Assembly (NCBI RefSeq): GCF_051014445.1
Contig: NW_027488379.1
Coordinates: 1,054,001 to 1,118,000 of the forward strand
Reading direction: 5' to 3'
DNA length: 64,000 bases
DNA from: Colletes latitarsis
Taxonomy: Eukaryota; Arthropoda; Insecta; Hymenoptera; Colletidae
Positions 12,145 to 26,400 of this stretch are shown in pieces. Each line of letters begins with the position of its first letter. Positions within the stretch are counted from its first letter, which is position 1. Below the pieces are notes generated by a model. It was not told the origin of the DNA. It was given only the letters and a program-made list of their open reading frames with translations, and ran no database searches. Made by a program: the position numbers and the translations under genes.

Positions 12145-13376
12145 TCTAGGTTAGGTCTGGGATTTGCACTCATCAGACTGATACTTTCGCATTCTTCACA
12201 TACTTGTTGAACAGATCCCGGGTTTTTTCTGTTTCGGATCACGTAGTAATGTGGTACCACACTGATACAGTCCATTAAACCTAGTTTCGATCAATATTTT
12301 AGAGGATAACTCATGTTAGGCCTAGGCCAGGCCTGGGATATGCCCTCATGAGGCTCATACTTTCGCATATTTCTCTTTCTTGTTGGCCAGATCCCGGGTT
12401 TTTTCTGGTTTGGATCACGTAGTAATGTGGTACCACACCGAAACGGTCCATTAAACCTAGTTTCGATCAATATTTTAGAGGATAACTCATGTTCGGTCTA
12501 GGCCAGGCCTGGGATATGCCCTCATGAGGCTCATACTTTCGCATATTTCTCGTTCTTGTTGGCCAGGTTCTGGGCTTTTTTTGGTTTGGATCACGCAGTA
12601 ATGTGGTACCACACTGATACAGTCAATTAAACCTGGTTTCGATCAATATTTTAGAGGATAACGCATGTTAGGTCTAGGTTAGGCCTGGGATATGCCCTCA
12701 TCAGACTCATACTTTCGCATTCTTCACATACTTGTTGAACATATCCCGGGTTTTTTCTGGTTCGGATCACGTAGTAATGTGGTACCACACTGAAACAGTC
12801 CATTAAACCTAGTTTCGATCAATATTTTAGAGGACAACTCATGTTAGGTCTAGTCCAGGCCTGGGATATGCCCTCATCAGGCTCATACTTCCTCATTCTT
12901 CACATACTTCTTGAACAGATCCTGGGTTTTCACTGCTTTGGATCACGTAGTAATGTGGTACCACACTGAAACAGTCCATTAAACCTGGTTTCGATCAATA
13001 TTTTAGAGGATAACGCATGTTAGGTCTAGGTTAGGTCTGGGATTTGCTCTCATCAGGCTCATACTTTCGCATATTTCTCGTACTTGTTGGCCAGATCCTT
13101 TGCTTTTTCTGGTTTGGATCACGTAGTAATGAGGTACCACACAGAAACAGTCGATTAAACCAGGTCTCGATCAATATTTTAGAGGATAACGCATGTTAGG
13201 TCTAGGTTAGGTCTGGGATTTGCTCTCATCAGACTCATGCTTTCGCTTTCTTCACACACTTGTTGAACAGATCCCGGATTTTTTCTGGTATGGATCACGT
13301 GGTAATGTGGTACCACGCTGAATCAGTCAATTAACCCTGGTTTCGATCAACATTTTAGAGGATAACGCATGTTAGG
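12145..13376. repeat. 7-monomer segment, copy 1 of an 8-mer repeat
   Basis: Matches 13,553-14,784 at an offset of 1,408 bp (8 x 176). One extra monomer (13,377-13,552) separates the copies. This copy has private variants CTGTTTCGG, ACTGATACAGTCC, CTCTTTCTTG and ACCGAAACGG. The same private variants reappear 50.5 kb away at the right edge of the window. Confidence 0.85.
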
Positions 13377-13552
13377 TCTAGGTTAGGTCTGGGATTTGCA
13401 CTCATCAGGCTCATACTTTCGCATATTTCTCATACTTGTTGAGCAGATCCTGGGCTTTTTCTGGTTTGGATCACGTAGTAATGAGGTACCACACAGAAAC
13501 AGTCGATTAAACCAGGTCTCGATCAATATTTTAGAGGATAACGCATGTTAGG

Positions 13553-14784
13553 TCTAGGTTAGGTTTGGGATTTGCACTCATCAGACTGATACTTTCGCAT
13601 TCTTCACATACTTGTTGAACAGATCCCGGGTTTTTTCTGGTTCGGATCACGTAGTAATGTGGTACCACACTGAAACAGTCCATTAAACCTAGTTTCGATC
13701 AATATTTTAGAGGATAACTCATGTTAGGCCTAGGCCAGGCCTGGGATATGCCCTCATGAGGCTCATACTTTCGCATATTTCTCGTTCTTGTTGGCCAGAT
13801 CCCGGGTTTTTTCTGGTTTGGATCACGTAGTAATGTGGTACCACACTGAAACGGTCCATTAAACCTAGTTTCGATCAATATTTTAGAGGATAACTCATGT
13901 TCGGTCTAGGCCAGGCCTGGGATATGCCCTCATGAGGCTCATACTTTCGCATATTTCTCGTTCTTGTTGGCCAGGTTCTGGGCTTTTTTTGGTTTGGATC
14001 ACGCAGTAATGTGGTACCACACTGATACAGTCAATTAAACCTGGTTTCGATCAATATTTTAGAGGATAACGCATGTTAGGTCTAGGTTAGGCCTGGGATA
14101 TGCCCTCATCAGACTCATACTTTCGCATTCTTCACATACTTGTTGAACATATCCCGGGTTTCTTCTGGTTCGGATCACGTAGTAATGTGGTACCACACTG
14201 AAACAGTCCATTAAACCTAGTTTCGATCAATATTTTAGAGGACAACTCATGTTAGGTCTAGTCCAGGCCTGGGATATGCCCTCATCAGGCTCATACTTCC
14301 TCATTCTTCACATACTTCTTGAACAGATCCTGGGTTTTCACTGCTTTGGATCACGTAGTAATGTGGTACCACACTGAAACAGTCCATTAAACCTGGTTTC
14401 GATCAATATTTTAGAGGATAACGCATGTTAGGTCTAGGTTAGGTCTGGGATTTGCTCTCATCAGGCTCATACTTTCGCATATTTCTCGTACTTGTTGGCC
14501 AGATCCTTTGCTTTTTCTGGTTTGGATCACGTAGTAATGAGGTACCACACAGAAACAGTCGATTAAACCAGGTCTCGATCAATATTTTAGAGGATAACGC
14601 ATGTTAGGTCTAGGTTAGGTCTGGGATTTGCTCTCATCAGACTCATGCTTTCGCTTTCTTCACACACTTGTTGAACAGATCCCGGATTTTTTCTGGTATG
14701 GATCACGTGGTAATGTGGTACCACGCTGAATCAGTCAATTAACCCTGGTTTCGATCAACATTTTAGAGGATAACGCATGTTAGG
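13553..14784. repeat. 7-monomer segment, copy 2 of an 8-mer repeat
   Basis: Second copy of 12,145-13,376, lying inside the first 42-monomer unit. It lacks the four private variants of copy 1 (it has CTGGTTCGG, ACTGAAACAGTCC, CTCGTTCTTG, ACTGAAACGG) and has TTTCTTCTGG near 14,160. A third copy occurs at 20,944-22,175 as part of the second 42-mer. Confidence 0.85.
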
Positions 14785-14889
14785 TCTAGGTTAGGTCTGG
14801 GATTTGCTCTCATCAGGCTCATACTTTCGCATATTTCTCATACTTGTTGAGCAGATCCTGGGCTTTTTTTGGTTTGGATCACGCGGTAA

Positions 14890-14901
14890 TGTGGATCCAC
14901 A
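14890..14901. other. Dyad variant with GGATCC centre
   Basis: TGTGGATCCACA replaces the usual TGTGGTACCACA. The two central bases have changed from TA to AT, so the site stays a perfect 12-bp palindrome. The same variant occurs near 9,790, 15,246, 19,289, 22,281, 31,730, 31,908, 38,480 and 40,070, always in monomers with CGCGGTAATG upstream. Confidence 0.65.
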
Positions 14902-17900
14902 CTGAAACAGTCCATTAAACTTGGTTTCGATCAATATTTTAGAGGATAACGGGTGTTAGGTCTAGCTTAGGTCTGCGATTTGCTCTCATCAGGCTCATAC
15001 TTTCGCATATTTCTCATACTTGTTGAGCAGATCCTGGGCTTTCACTGCTTTGGATCACGTAGTAATGTGGTACCACACTGAAACAGTCGATTAAACCTGG
15101 TTTCGATCAACATTTTAGAGGATAACGCATGTTAGGTCTAGGTTAGGTCTGGGATTTGCTCTCATCAGGTTCATACTTTCGCATATTTCTCATACTTGTT
15201 GAGCAGATCCTGGGCTTTTTTTGGTTTGGAACACGCGGTAATGTGGATCCACACTGAAACAGTCCATTAAACTTGGTTTCGATCAATATTTTAGAGGATA
15301 ACGCATGTTAGGTCTAGGTTAGGTCTGCGATTTGCTCTCATCAGGCTCATACTTTCGCATATTTCTCATACTTGTTGAGCAGATCCTGGGATTTTCCTGG
15401 TTTGGAACACGTAGTAATGTGGTACCACACTGAAACAGTTAATTAAACTTGGTTTCGATCAATATTTTAGAGGATAACGCATGTTAGGTCTAGGTTAGGT
15501 ATGCGATTTGCTCTCATCAGGCTCATACTTTCGCATATTTCTCATACTTGTTGAGCAGATCCTGGGATTTTTCAGGTTTGGTTCACGTAGTAATGTGGTA
15601 CCACACAGAGACAGTCAATTAAACAAGGTTTCGATCAATATTTTTGATGATAACGCATGATAGGTCTGGATTAGGTCTAGGATTTGCCCTCATCAGTCTC
15701 ATACTTCCTCATTCTTCACATACTTCTTGAACAGATCCTGGGGTTTTTCTGGTTTGGATCACATAGTAGTGTGGTACCACACTGAAAGAGTCGATTAAAC
15801 ATGGTTTTGATCAATATTATAGAGGATATCACATGTTAGGGCTGGGTCAGGTCTGTGATTTGCCACCATGAGGCTAATACTTTTGCACATTTCTCATACT
15901 TGTTGGCCAGATCCTGGGCTTCTCCTGGTTTGTATCAGGTAGTAATGTGGGACCACACTGAAACAGCCGATTAAACCAGGTGTCGATCAATATTTTAGAG
16001 GATAACGCATGTTAGGTCTAGGTTAGGCCTTGGATTTGCCCTCTTCAGTCTCAAACTTTCGCATTCTTCTCATACTGGTTGGCCAGATCCTGGGATTTTT
16101 CTGGTTTGGATCACGTGGTAATGTGGTACCACACTGAAACAGTCCATTAAACCTAGTTTCGATCAATATTTTAGAGGATAACTCATGTTAGGTCTAGGCC
16201 AGGCCTGGGATATGCCCTCATCAGGCTCATACTTTCGCATATTTCTCGTTCTTGTTGGCCAGATCCCGGGTTTTTTCTGGTTTGGATCACGTAGTAATGT
16301 GGTACCACACTGAAACAGTCCATTAAACCTAGTTTCGATTAATATTTTAGAGGATAACTCATGTTAGGTCTAGGCCAGGCCTGGGATATGCCCTCATCAG
16401 ACTCATACTTTCGCATTCTTCACATACTTGTTGAACAGATCCCGGGTTTTTTCTGGTTCAGATCACGTAGTAATGTGGTACCACTCTGAAACAGTCCATT
16501 AAACCTAGTTTCGATCAATATTTTAGAGGATAACTCATGTTAGGTCTAGGCCAGGCCTGGGATATGCCCTCATCAGGCTCATACTTTTGCATATTTCTCG
16601 TTCTTGTTGGCCAGATCCCGGGTTTTTTCTGGTTCGGATCACGTAGTAATGTGGTACCACACTGAAACAGTCGATTAAACCCGGTCTCGATCAATATTTT
16701 AGAGGATAACGCATGTTAGGTCTGGGTTAGGTCTGGGATTTGCTCTCATCAGTCTCATACTTCCTCATTCTTCACATACTTCTTGAACAGATCCTGGGTT
16801 TTCACTGCTTTGGATTACGTAGTAATGTGGTACCACACTGAAACAGTCCATTAAACCTGGTTTCGATCAATATTTTAGAGGATAACGCATGTTAGGTCTA
16901 GGTTAGGCCTTGGATATGCCCTCTTCAGTCTCAAGCTATCGCATTCTTCTCATACTTGTTGGCCAGATCCTGGGTTTTTTCTGGTTTGGATCACGTGGTA
17001 ATATGTTACCATACTGTAACAGACCATTAAACCTGGTTTCGAACAATATTCTTGTGGATAACGCTTGCTAGGTTTAGGCTATGTCTGGGATTTGCACTCA
17101 TCAAGCTCATACCTTCGCATATTTCTCATATTTGTTGAGCAGATCCTGGGATTTTTCTGGTTTGGATCACGTAGTAATGTGGTACCGCACTGAAACAGTC
17201 AATTAAACCTGGTTTCGATCAATATTTTAGAGGATAACACATGTTAGGTCTAGGTTAGGCCTTGGATTTGCGGTCATCAGGCTCATACTTTCGCATATTT
17301 CTCATACTTGCTGAGCAGATCCTGGGATTTTTCTGGTTTGGATCACGGAGTAATGTGGTACCGCACTGAAACAGTCAATTAAACCTGGTTTCGATCAATA
17401 TTTTAGAGGATAACACATGTTAGGTCTAGGTTAGGCCTTGGATTTGCGGTCATCAGGCTCATAGTTTCGCATATTTCTCATACTTGTTGAGCAGATCCTG
17501 GGATTTTTCTGTTTCGGATCACGTAGTAATGTGGTACCACACTGAAACAGTCCATTAAACCTAGTTTCGATCAATATTTTAGAGGATAACTCATGTTAGG
17601 TCTAGGCCAGGCCTGGGATATGCCCTCATCAGCCTCATACTATCGCATATTTCTCATACTTGATGGCCAGATTCTGGGCTTTTTTTGGTTTGGATCACGT
17701 AGTAATGTGGTGCCACACTGAAACAGTCCATTAAACCTTGTTTCGATCAATATTTTAGAGGATAACACATGTCAGGTCTGTGTCAGGTCTGTGATTTGCC
17801 TCCATGGGGCTAATACTTTCGCATATTTCTCATACTTGTTGGCAAGGTCCTGGGCTTCTTCTGGTTTGGATCAGGTACTAATGTGGGACCACACTAAAAC

Positions 17901-18118
17901 AGTCGATTAAACCTGGTCTCGATCAATATTCTAGAGGATAACGCATGTTAGGTCTGGGTTAGGTCTGGGATTTGCCCTCATCAGTCTCATACTTCCTCAT
18001 TCTTCACATACTTCTTGAACAGATCCTGGGTTTTCACTGCTTTGGATCCCGTAGTAATGTGGTACCACACTGAAACAGTCCATTAAACCTGGTTTCGATC
18101 AATATTTTAGAGGATAAC

Positions 18119-18161
18119 TCATGTTAGGTCTAGGCCAGGCCTGGGATATGCCCTCATCAGC
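18119..18161. repeat. Gene-conversion-like patch in 42-mer copy 1
   Basis: Here copy 1 reads AACTCATG and GGCCAGGCCTGGGATATGCC, while copy 2 (25,510-25,552) and the partial upstream copy (10,728-10,770) both read AACGCATG and GGTTAGGTCTGGCGTTTGC. The flanks on both sides are identical. The patch is therefore a derived replacement in copy 1 by another monomer type, consistent with short-tract conversion. Confidence 0.7.
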
Positions 18162-20419
18162 CTCATACTTTCGCATATTTCTCGTACTTGTTGGCCAGAT
18201 CCTTTGCTTTTTCTGGTTTGGATCACGTAGTAATGTGGTACCACATTGAAACAGTCGTCTAAACCTGGTCTCGATCAATATTTTAGAGGATAACGGATGT
18301 TATGTCTAGGTTAGGCCTGGGATTTGCCCTCATCAGACTCATACTTTCGCATACTTCACATACTTCTTGAACAGATCCTGGGTTTTTTCTTGTTTCGATC
18401 ACGTATTAATGTGGTACCACACTGAAGCAGACCATTAAACCTGGTCTTGATAAATATTTTAGAGGATAACGCATGTTAGGTCTAGGTTAGGTCTAGGGTT
18501 TGCCCTCGTCAGGCTCATACATTCGCATATTTCTCAAACTTCATGGCTAGATCCTGGGCTTTTTCTGCTCTGGATCACGTAGTAAAGCGGTACCACAATG
18601 AAACAGACGACTACACCTGGTCTCCATCAATATTTTAGTGGATAACGCATGTTAGGTCTGGATTAGGTCTAGGATTTGCCCTCATCAGTCTCATACTTCC
18701 TCATTCTTCACATACTCCTTGTACAGATTCTGGGTTTTTTCTGGTTTGGATCACATAGTAGTGTGGTACCACACTTAAACAGTCCATTAAGCCTGGTTTT
18801 GATCAATATTTTAGAGGATAACACATGTTAGGTCTGGGTCAGGTCTGTGATTTGCCCCCATGAGGCTAATACTTTCGCATATTTCACATACTTGTTGGCC
18901 AGATCCTGGGCTTCTTCTGGTTTGGATCACGTAGTAATGTGGGACCACACTGAAACAGTCGATTAAACCAGGTTTCGATCAATATTTTAGAGGATAACGT
19001 ATGTTAGGTCTTGGTTAGGTCTGGGATTTGCCCTCTTCAGTCTCATACTTCCACATTTTTCACATAGTTGTTGGCCACATCCTGGGTTTTTTGTGGTTTG
19101 GATCACGTGGTAATATGTTACCGCACTGAAACAGACCATTAAACCTGGTTTCGATCAATATTTTAGAGGATAACGCATGTTAGGTCTATGCTAGGTCTGG
19201 GATTTGCACCCATCAGGCTCATACTTTCGCATATTTCTCATACTTGTTGAGCAGATCCTGGGCTTTTTTTGGTTTGGATAACGCGGTAATGTGGATCCAC
19301 ACTGAAACAGTCCATTAAACCTGGTATCGGCCAATATTTTAGAGGATAACGCATGTTATGTCTAGGTTAGGCCTGGGATTTTCCCTCATCAGACTCATAC
19401 TTTCGCATACTTCACATACTTGTTGAACAGATCCTAGGTTTTTTCTGGTTTGGATCACGTAGTAATGTGGTACCACACTGCGACAGTCGGTTAAACCTGG
19501 TTTAGATCAATATTTTAGAGGATAACGCATGTTAGGTCTGGGTTAGGCTTGCGATTTGCCCTTATCAGGGTCATACTTTCGTATATTTCTCATACTTCAT
19601 GGCTAGATCCTGGGCTTTTTCTGCTCTGGATCACGTAGTAAAGCGGTACCACACTAAAACAGTCGATTAAACCTGGTTTCGGTCAATATTTTAGAGGATA
19701 ACGCAAATTATGTCTGGGATAGGTCAGGGATTTGCCCTCATCAGGCTCATACTTTCACGTTTTTCACATACTTGTTGAACAGATCCTGGGTTTTTTCCGG
19801 TATGGATCACGTAGTAATGTGGTACCACACTGAAACAGTCGATTAAACCTGGTCTCGATCAATATTTTAGAGGATAACGCAAGTTATGTCTGGGATAGGT
19901 CTGGGATTTGCCCTCATCAGGCTCATACTTCCGCGTTTTTCACATACTTGTTGAAAAGATCCTGGGCTTTTTCCGGTATGGACCACGTAGTAATGTGGTA
20001 CCACACAGAAACAGTCCATTAAACCTGGTTTCGAACAATATTTTAGAGAATAACGCATGTTAGGTCTAGGTTAGGCCTGGGATTTGCCCTCATCAGGGTC
20101 ATACTTTCGCAGTTTAAACATACATGTTGACCTGATCGAGGGTTTTTTCTACTCTGTTTCACGTAGTAATGTGGTACCACACTGAAACAGTCGATTAAAC
20201 CCGGTTTCGATCAATATTTTAGAGGATAAGGGATGTTATGTCTAGGTTAGGCCTGGGATTTGTCCTCTTCAGTCCCTACTTTCGCATTCTTCTGATACTT
20301 GTTGGCCAAATCCTGGGTTTTTTCTGGTTTGGATCACGTGGTAATATGTTACCACACTGAAACAGACCATTAAACCTGGTTTCGAACAATATTTTTGAGG
20401 ATAACGCATGCTAGCTGTA

Positions 20420-23400
20420 GGTTAGGTCTGGGATTTGCTCTCATCAGGCTCATACTTTCGCATATTTCTCGTACTTGTTGGCCAGATCCTTTGCTTTTTC
20501 TGGTTTGGATCACGTAGTAATGAGGTACCACACAGAAACAGTCGATTAAACCAGGTCTCGATCAATATTTTAGAGGATAACGCATGTTAGGTCTAGGTTA
20601 GGTCTGGGATTTGCTCTCATCAGACTCATGCTTTCGCTTTCTTCACACACTTGTTGAACAGATCCCGGATTTTTTCTGGTATGGATCACGTGGTAATGTG
20701 GTACCACGCTGAATCAGTCAATTAACCCTGGTTTCGATCAACATTTTAGAGGATAACGCATGTTAGGTCTAGGTTAGGTCTGGGATTTGCACTCATCAGG
20801 CTCATACTTTCGCATATTTCTCATACTTGTTGAGCAGATCCTGGGCTTTTTCTGGTTTGGATCACGTAGTAATGAGGTACCACACAGAAACAGTCGATTA
20901 AACCAGGTCTCGATCAATATTTTAGAGGATAACGCATGTTAGGTCTAGGTTAGGTTTGGGATTTGCACTCATCAGACTGATACTTTCGCATTCTTCACAT
21001 ACTTGTTGAACAGATCCCGGGTTTTTTCTGGTTCGGATCACGTAGTAATGTGGTACCACACTGAAACAGTCCATTAAACCTAGTTTCGATCAATATTTTA
21101 GAGGATAACTCATGTTAGGCCTAGGCCAGGCCTGGTATATGCCCTCATGAGGCTCATACTTTCGCATATTTCTCGTTCTTGTTGGCCAGATCCCGGGTTT
21201 TTTCTGGTTTGGATCACGTAGTAATGTGGTACCACACTGAAACGGTCCATTAAACCTAGTTTCGATCAATATTTTAGAGGATAACTCATGTTCGGTCTAG
21301 GCCAGGCCTGGGATATGCCCTCATGAGGCTCATACTTTCGCATATTTCTCGTTCTTGTTGGCCAGGTTCTGGGCTTTTTTTGGTTTGGATCACGCAGTAA
21401 TGTGGTACCACACTGATACAGTCAATTAAACCTGGTTTCGATCAATATTTTAGAGGATAACGCATGTTAGGTCTAGGTTAGGCCTGGGATATGCCCTCAT
21501 CAGACTCATACTTTCCCATTCTTCACATACTTGTTGAACATATCCCGGGTTTCTTCTGGTTCGGATCACGTAGTAATGTGGTACCACACTGAAACAGTCC
21601 ATTAAACCTAGTTTCGATCAATATTTTAGAGGACAACTCATGTTAGGTCTAGTCCAGGCCTGGGATATGCCCTCATCAGGCTCATACTTCCTCATTCTTC
21701 ACATACTTCTTGAACAGATCCTGGGTTTTCACTGCTTTGGATCACGTAGTAATGTGGTACCACACTGAAACAGTCCATTAAACCTGGTTTCGATCAATAT
21801 TTTAGAGGATAACGCATGTTAGGTCTAGGTTAGGTCTGGGATTTGCTCTCATCAGGCTCATACTTTCGCATATTTCTCGTACTTGTTGGCCAGATCCTTT
21901 GCTTTTTCTGGTTTGGATCACGTAGTAATGAGGTACCACACAGAAACAGTCGATTAAACCAGGTCTCGATCAATATTTTAGAGGATAACGCATGTTAGGT
22001 CTAGGTTAGGTCTGGGATTTGCTCTCATCAGACTCATGCTTTCGCTTTCTTCACACACTTGTTGAACAGATCCCGGATTTTTTCTGGTATGGATCACGTG
22101 GTAATGTGGTACCACGCTGAATCAGTCAATTAACCCTGGTTTCGATCAACATTTTAGAGGATAACGCATGTTAGGTCTAGGTTAGGTCTGGGATTTGCTC
22201 TCATCAGGCTCATACTTTCGCATATTTCTCATACTTGTTGAGCAGATCCTGGGCTTTTTTTGGTTTGGATCACGCGGTAATGTGGATCCACACTGAAACA
22301 GTCCATTAAACTTGGTTTCGATCAATATTTTAGAGGATAACGGGTGTTAGGTCTAGCTTAGGTCTGCGATTTGCTCTCATCAGGCTCATACTTTCGCATA
22401 TTTCTCATACTTGTTGAGCAGATCCTGGGCTTTCACTGCTTTGGATCACGTAGTAATGTGGTACCACACTGAAACAGTCGATTAAACCTGGTTTCGATCA
22501 ACATTTTAGAGGATAACGCATGTTAGGTCTAGGTTAGGTCTGGGATTTGCTCTCATCAGGTTCATACTTTCGCATATTTCTCATACTTGTTGTGCAGATC
22601 CTGGGCTTTTTTTGGTTTGGAACACGCGGTAATGTGGATCCACACTGAAACAGTCCATTAAACTTGGTTTCGATCAATATTTTAGAGGATAACGCATGTT
22701 AGGTCTAGGTTAGGTCTGCGATTTGCTCTCATCAGGCTCATACTTTCGCATATTTCTCATACTTGTTGAGCAGATCCTGGGATTTTCCTGGTTTGGAACA
22801 CGTAGTAATGTGGTACCACACTGAAACAGTTAATTAAACTTGGTTTCGATCAATATTTTAGAGGATAACGCATGTTAGGTCTAGGTTAGGTATGCGATTT
22901 GCTCTCATCAGGCTCATACTTTCGCATATTTCTCATACTTGTTGAGCAGATCCTGGGATTTTTCAGGTTTGGTTCACGTAGTAATGTGGTACCACACAGA
23001 GACAGTCAATTAAACAAGGTTTCGATCAATATTTTTGATGATAACGCATGATAGGTCTGGATTAGGTCTAGGATTTGCCCTCATCAGTCTCATACTTCCT
23101 CATTCTTCACATACTTCTTGAACAGATCCTGGGGTTTTTCTGGTTTGGATCACATAGTAGTGTGGTACCACACTGAAAGAGTCGATTAAACATGGTTTTG
23201 ATCAATATTATAGAGGATATCACATGTTAGGGCTGGGTCAGGTCTGTGATTTGCCACCATGAGGCTAATACTTTTGCACATTTCTCATACTTGTTGGCCA
23301 GATCCTGGGCTTCTCCTGGTTTGTATCAGGTAGTAATGTGGGACCACACTGAAACAGCCGATTAAACCAGGTGTCGATCAATATTTTAGAGGATAACGCA

Positions 23401-26400
23401 TGTTAGGTCTAGGTTAGGCCTTGGATTTGCCCTCTTCAGTCTCAAACTTTCGCATTCTTCTCATACTTGTTGGCCAGATCCTGGGATTTTTCTGGTTTGG
23501 ATCACGTGGTAATGTGGTACCACACTGAAACAGTCCATTAAACCTAGTTTCGATCAATATTTTAGAGGATAACTCATGTTAGGTCTAGGCCAGGCCTGGG
23601 ATATGCCCTCATCAGGCTCATACTTTCGCATATTTCTCGTTCTTGTTGGCCAGATCCCGGGTTTTTTCTGGTTTGGATCACGTAGTAATGTGGTACCACA
23701 CTGAAACAGTCCATTAAACCTAGTTTCGATTAATATTTTAGAGGATAACTCATGTTAGGTCTAGGCCAGGCCTGGGATATGCCCTCATCAGACTCATACT
23801 TTCGCATTCTTCACATACTTGTTGAACAGATCCCGGGTTTTTTCTGGTTCAGATCACGTAGTAATGTGGTACCACTCTGAAACAGTCCATTAAACCTAGT
23901 TTCGATCAATATTTTAGAGGATAACTCATGTTAGGTCTAGGCCAGGCCTGGGATATGCCCTCATCAGGCTCATACTTTTGCATATTTCTCGTTCTTGTTG
24001 GCCAGATCCCGGGTTTTTTCTGGTTCGGATCACGTAGTAATGTGGTACCACACTGAAACAGTCGATTAAACCCGGTCTCGATCAATATTTTAGAGGATAA
24101 CGCATGTTAGGTCTGGGTTAGGTCTGGGATTTGCTCTCATCAGTCTCATACTTCCTCATTCTTCACATACTTCTTGAACAGATCCTGGGTTTTCACTGCT
24201 TTGGATTACGTAGTAATGTGGTACCACACTGAAACAGTCCATTAAACCTGGTTTCGATCAATATTTTAGAGGATAACGCATGTTAGGTCTAGGTTAGGCC
24301 TTGGATATGCCCTCTTCAGTCTCAAGCTATCGCATTCTTCTCATACTTGTTGGCCAGATCCTGGGTTTTTTCTGGTTTGGATCACGTGGTAATATGTTAC
24401 CATACTGTAACAGACCATTAAACCTGGTTTCGAACAATATTCTTGTGGATAACGCTTGCTAGGTTTAGGCTATGTCTGGGATTTGCACTCATCAAGCTCA
24501 TACCTTCGCATATTTCTCATATTTGTTGAGCAGATCCTGGGATTTTTCTGGTTTGGATCACGTAGTAATGTGGTACCGCACTGAAACAGTCAATTAAACC
24601 TGGTTTCGATCAATATTTTAGAGGATAACACATGTTAGGTCTAGGTTAGGCCTTGGATTTGCGGTCATCAGGCTCATACTTTCGCATATTTCTCATACTT
24701 GCTGAGCAGATCCTGGGATTTTTCTGGTTTGGATCACGGAGTAATGTGGTACCGCACTGAAACAGTCAATTAAACCTGGTTTCGATCAATATTTTAGAGG
24801 ATAACACATGTTAGGTCTAGGTTAGGCCTTGGATTTGCGGTCATCAGGCTCATAGTTTCGCATATTTCTCATACTTGTTGAGCAGATCCTGGGATTTTTC
24901 TGTTTCGGATCACGTAGTAATGTGGTACCACACTGAAACAGTCCATTAAACCTAGTTTCGATCAATATTTTAGAGGATAACTCATGTTAGGTCTAGGCCA
25001 GGCCTGGGATATGCCCTCATCAGCCTCATACTATCGCATATTTCTCATACTTGATGGCCAGATTCTGGGCTTTTTTTGGTTTGGATCACGTAGTAATGTG
25101 GTGCCACACTGAAACAGTCCATTAAACCTTGTTTCGATCAATATTTTAGAGGATAACACATGTCAGGTCTGTGTCAGGTCTGTGATTTGCCTCCATGGGG
25201 CTAATACTTTCGCATATTTCTCATACTTGTTGGCAAGGTCCTGGGCTTCTTCTGGTTTGGATCAGGTACTAATGTGGGACCACACTAAAACAGTCGATTA
25301 AACCTGGTCTCGATCAATATTCTAGAGGATAACGCATGTTAGGTCTGGGTTAGGTCTGGGATTTGCCCTCATCAGTCTCATACTTCCTCATTCTTCACAT
25401 ACTTCTTGAACAGATCCTGGGTTTTCACTGCTTTGGATCCCGTAGTAATGTGGTACCACACTGAAACAGTCCATTAAACCTGGTTTCGATCAATATTTTA
25501 GAGGATAACGCATGTTAGGTCTAGGTTAGGTCTGGCGTTTGCTCTCATCAGGCTCATACTTTCGCATATTTCTCGTACTTGTTGGCCAGATCCTTTGCTT
25601 TTTCTGGTTTGGATCACGTAGTAATGTGGTACCACATTGAAACAGTCGTCTAAACCTGGTCTCGATCAATATTTTAGAGGATAACGGATGTTATGTCTAG
25701 GTTAGGCCTGGGATTTGCCCTCATCAGACTCATACTTTCGCATACTTCACATACTTCTTGAACAGATCCTGGGTTTTTTCTTGTTTCGATCACGTATTGA
25801 TGTGGTACCACACTGAAGCAGACCATTAAACCTGGTCTTGATAAATATTTTAGAGGATAACGCATGTTAGGTCTAGGTTAGGTCTAGGGTTTGCCCTCGT
25901 CAGGCTCATACATTCGCATATTTCTCAAACTTCATGGCTAGATCCTGGGCTTTTTCTGCTCTGGATCACGTAGTAAAGCGGTACCACAATGAAACAGACG
26001 ACTACACCTGGTCTCCATCAATATTTTAGTGGATAACGCATGTTAGGTCTGGATTAGGTCTAGGATTTGCCCTCATCAGTCTCATACTTCCTCATTCTTC
26101 ACATACTCCTTGTACAGATTCTGGGTTTTTTCTGGTTTGGATCACATAGTAGTGTGGTACCACACTTAAACAGTCCATTAAACCTGGTTTTGATCAATAT
26201 TTTAGAGGATAACACATGTTAGGTCTGGGTCAGGTCTGTGATTTGCCCCCATGAGGCTAATACTTTCGCATATTTCACATACTTGTTGGCCAGATCCTGG
26301 GCTTCTTCTGGTTTGGATCACGTAGTAATGTGGGACCACACTGAAACAGTCGATTAAACCAGGTTTCGATCAATATTTTAGAGGATAACGTATGTTAGGT

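Larger units (their letters stand above)
13029..20419. repeat. 42-monomer higher-order repeat, copy 1 (7,391 bp)
   Basis: Every checked marker recurs 7,391 bp downstream: 13,201 to 20,592; 14,609 to 22,000; 15,665 to 23,056; 16,865 to 24,256; 18,301 to 25,692; 20,411 to 27,802. The length is 42 x 176 minus one base, the loss being in CAGTCCCTAC near 20,274. I noticed only a few substitutions between the copies, for example at about 16,069, 15,201 and 18,790, plus one 43-bp patch at 18,119-18,161. The copies therefore look better than 99% identical. This indicates a recent duplication of the whole unit. Confidence 0.9.

Noticed and set aside
19867..20058. Minus-strand open frames of about 63 codons with nearly the same peptide at 8781-8972, 19867-20058, 25674-25865, 27258-27449, 38883-39074 and 56992-57183, and longer frames of 66-90 codons at 6564-6821, 40893-41165, 54171-54371 and 60151-60351
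   Set aside because: Each is a read of the satellite monomer itself and recurs only because the monomer recurs. A 176-bp period shifts the frame at each unit, so no frame is kept. There is no promoter or domain signature, and most other copies of the same monomer have stops.
20100..20170. Possible foreign insertion at the aberrant monomer with CAGTTTAAACATACATG and CTACTCTGTTTCACG
   Set aside because: The segment is monomer-length, stays in phase and aligns along its full length with the consensus. It also recurs at 27.5 and 39.1 kb, so it is a diverged monomer and not an insert.
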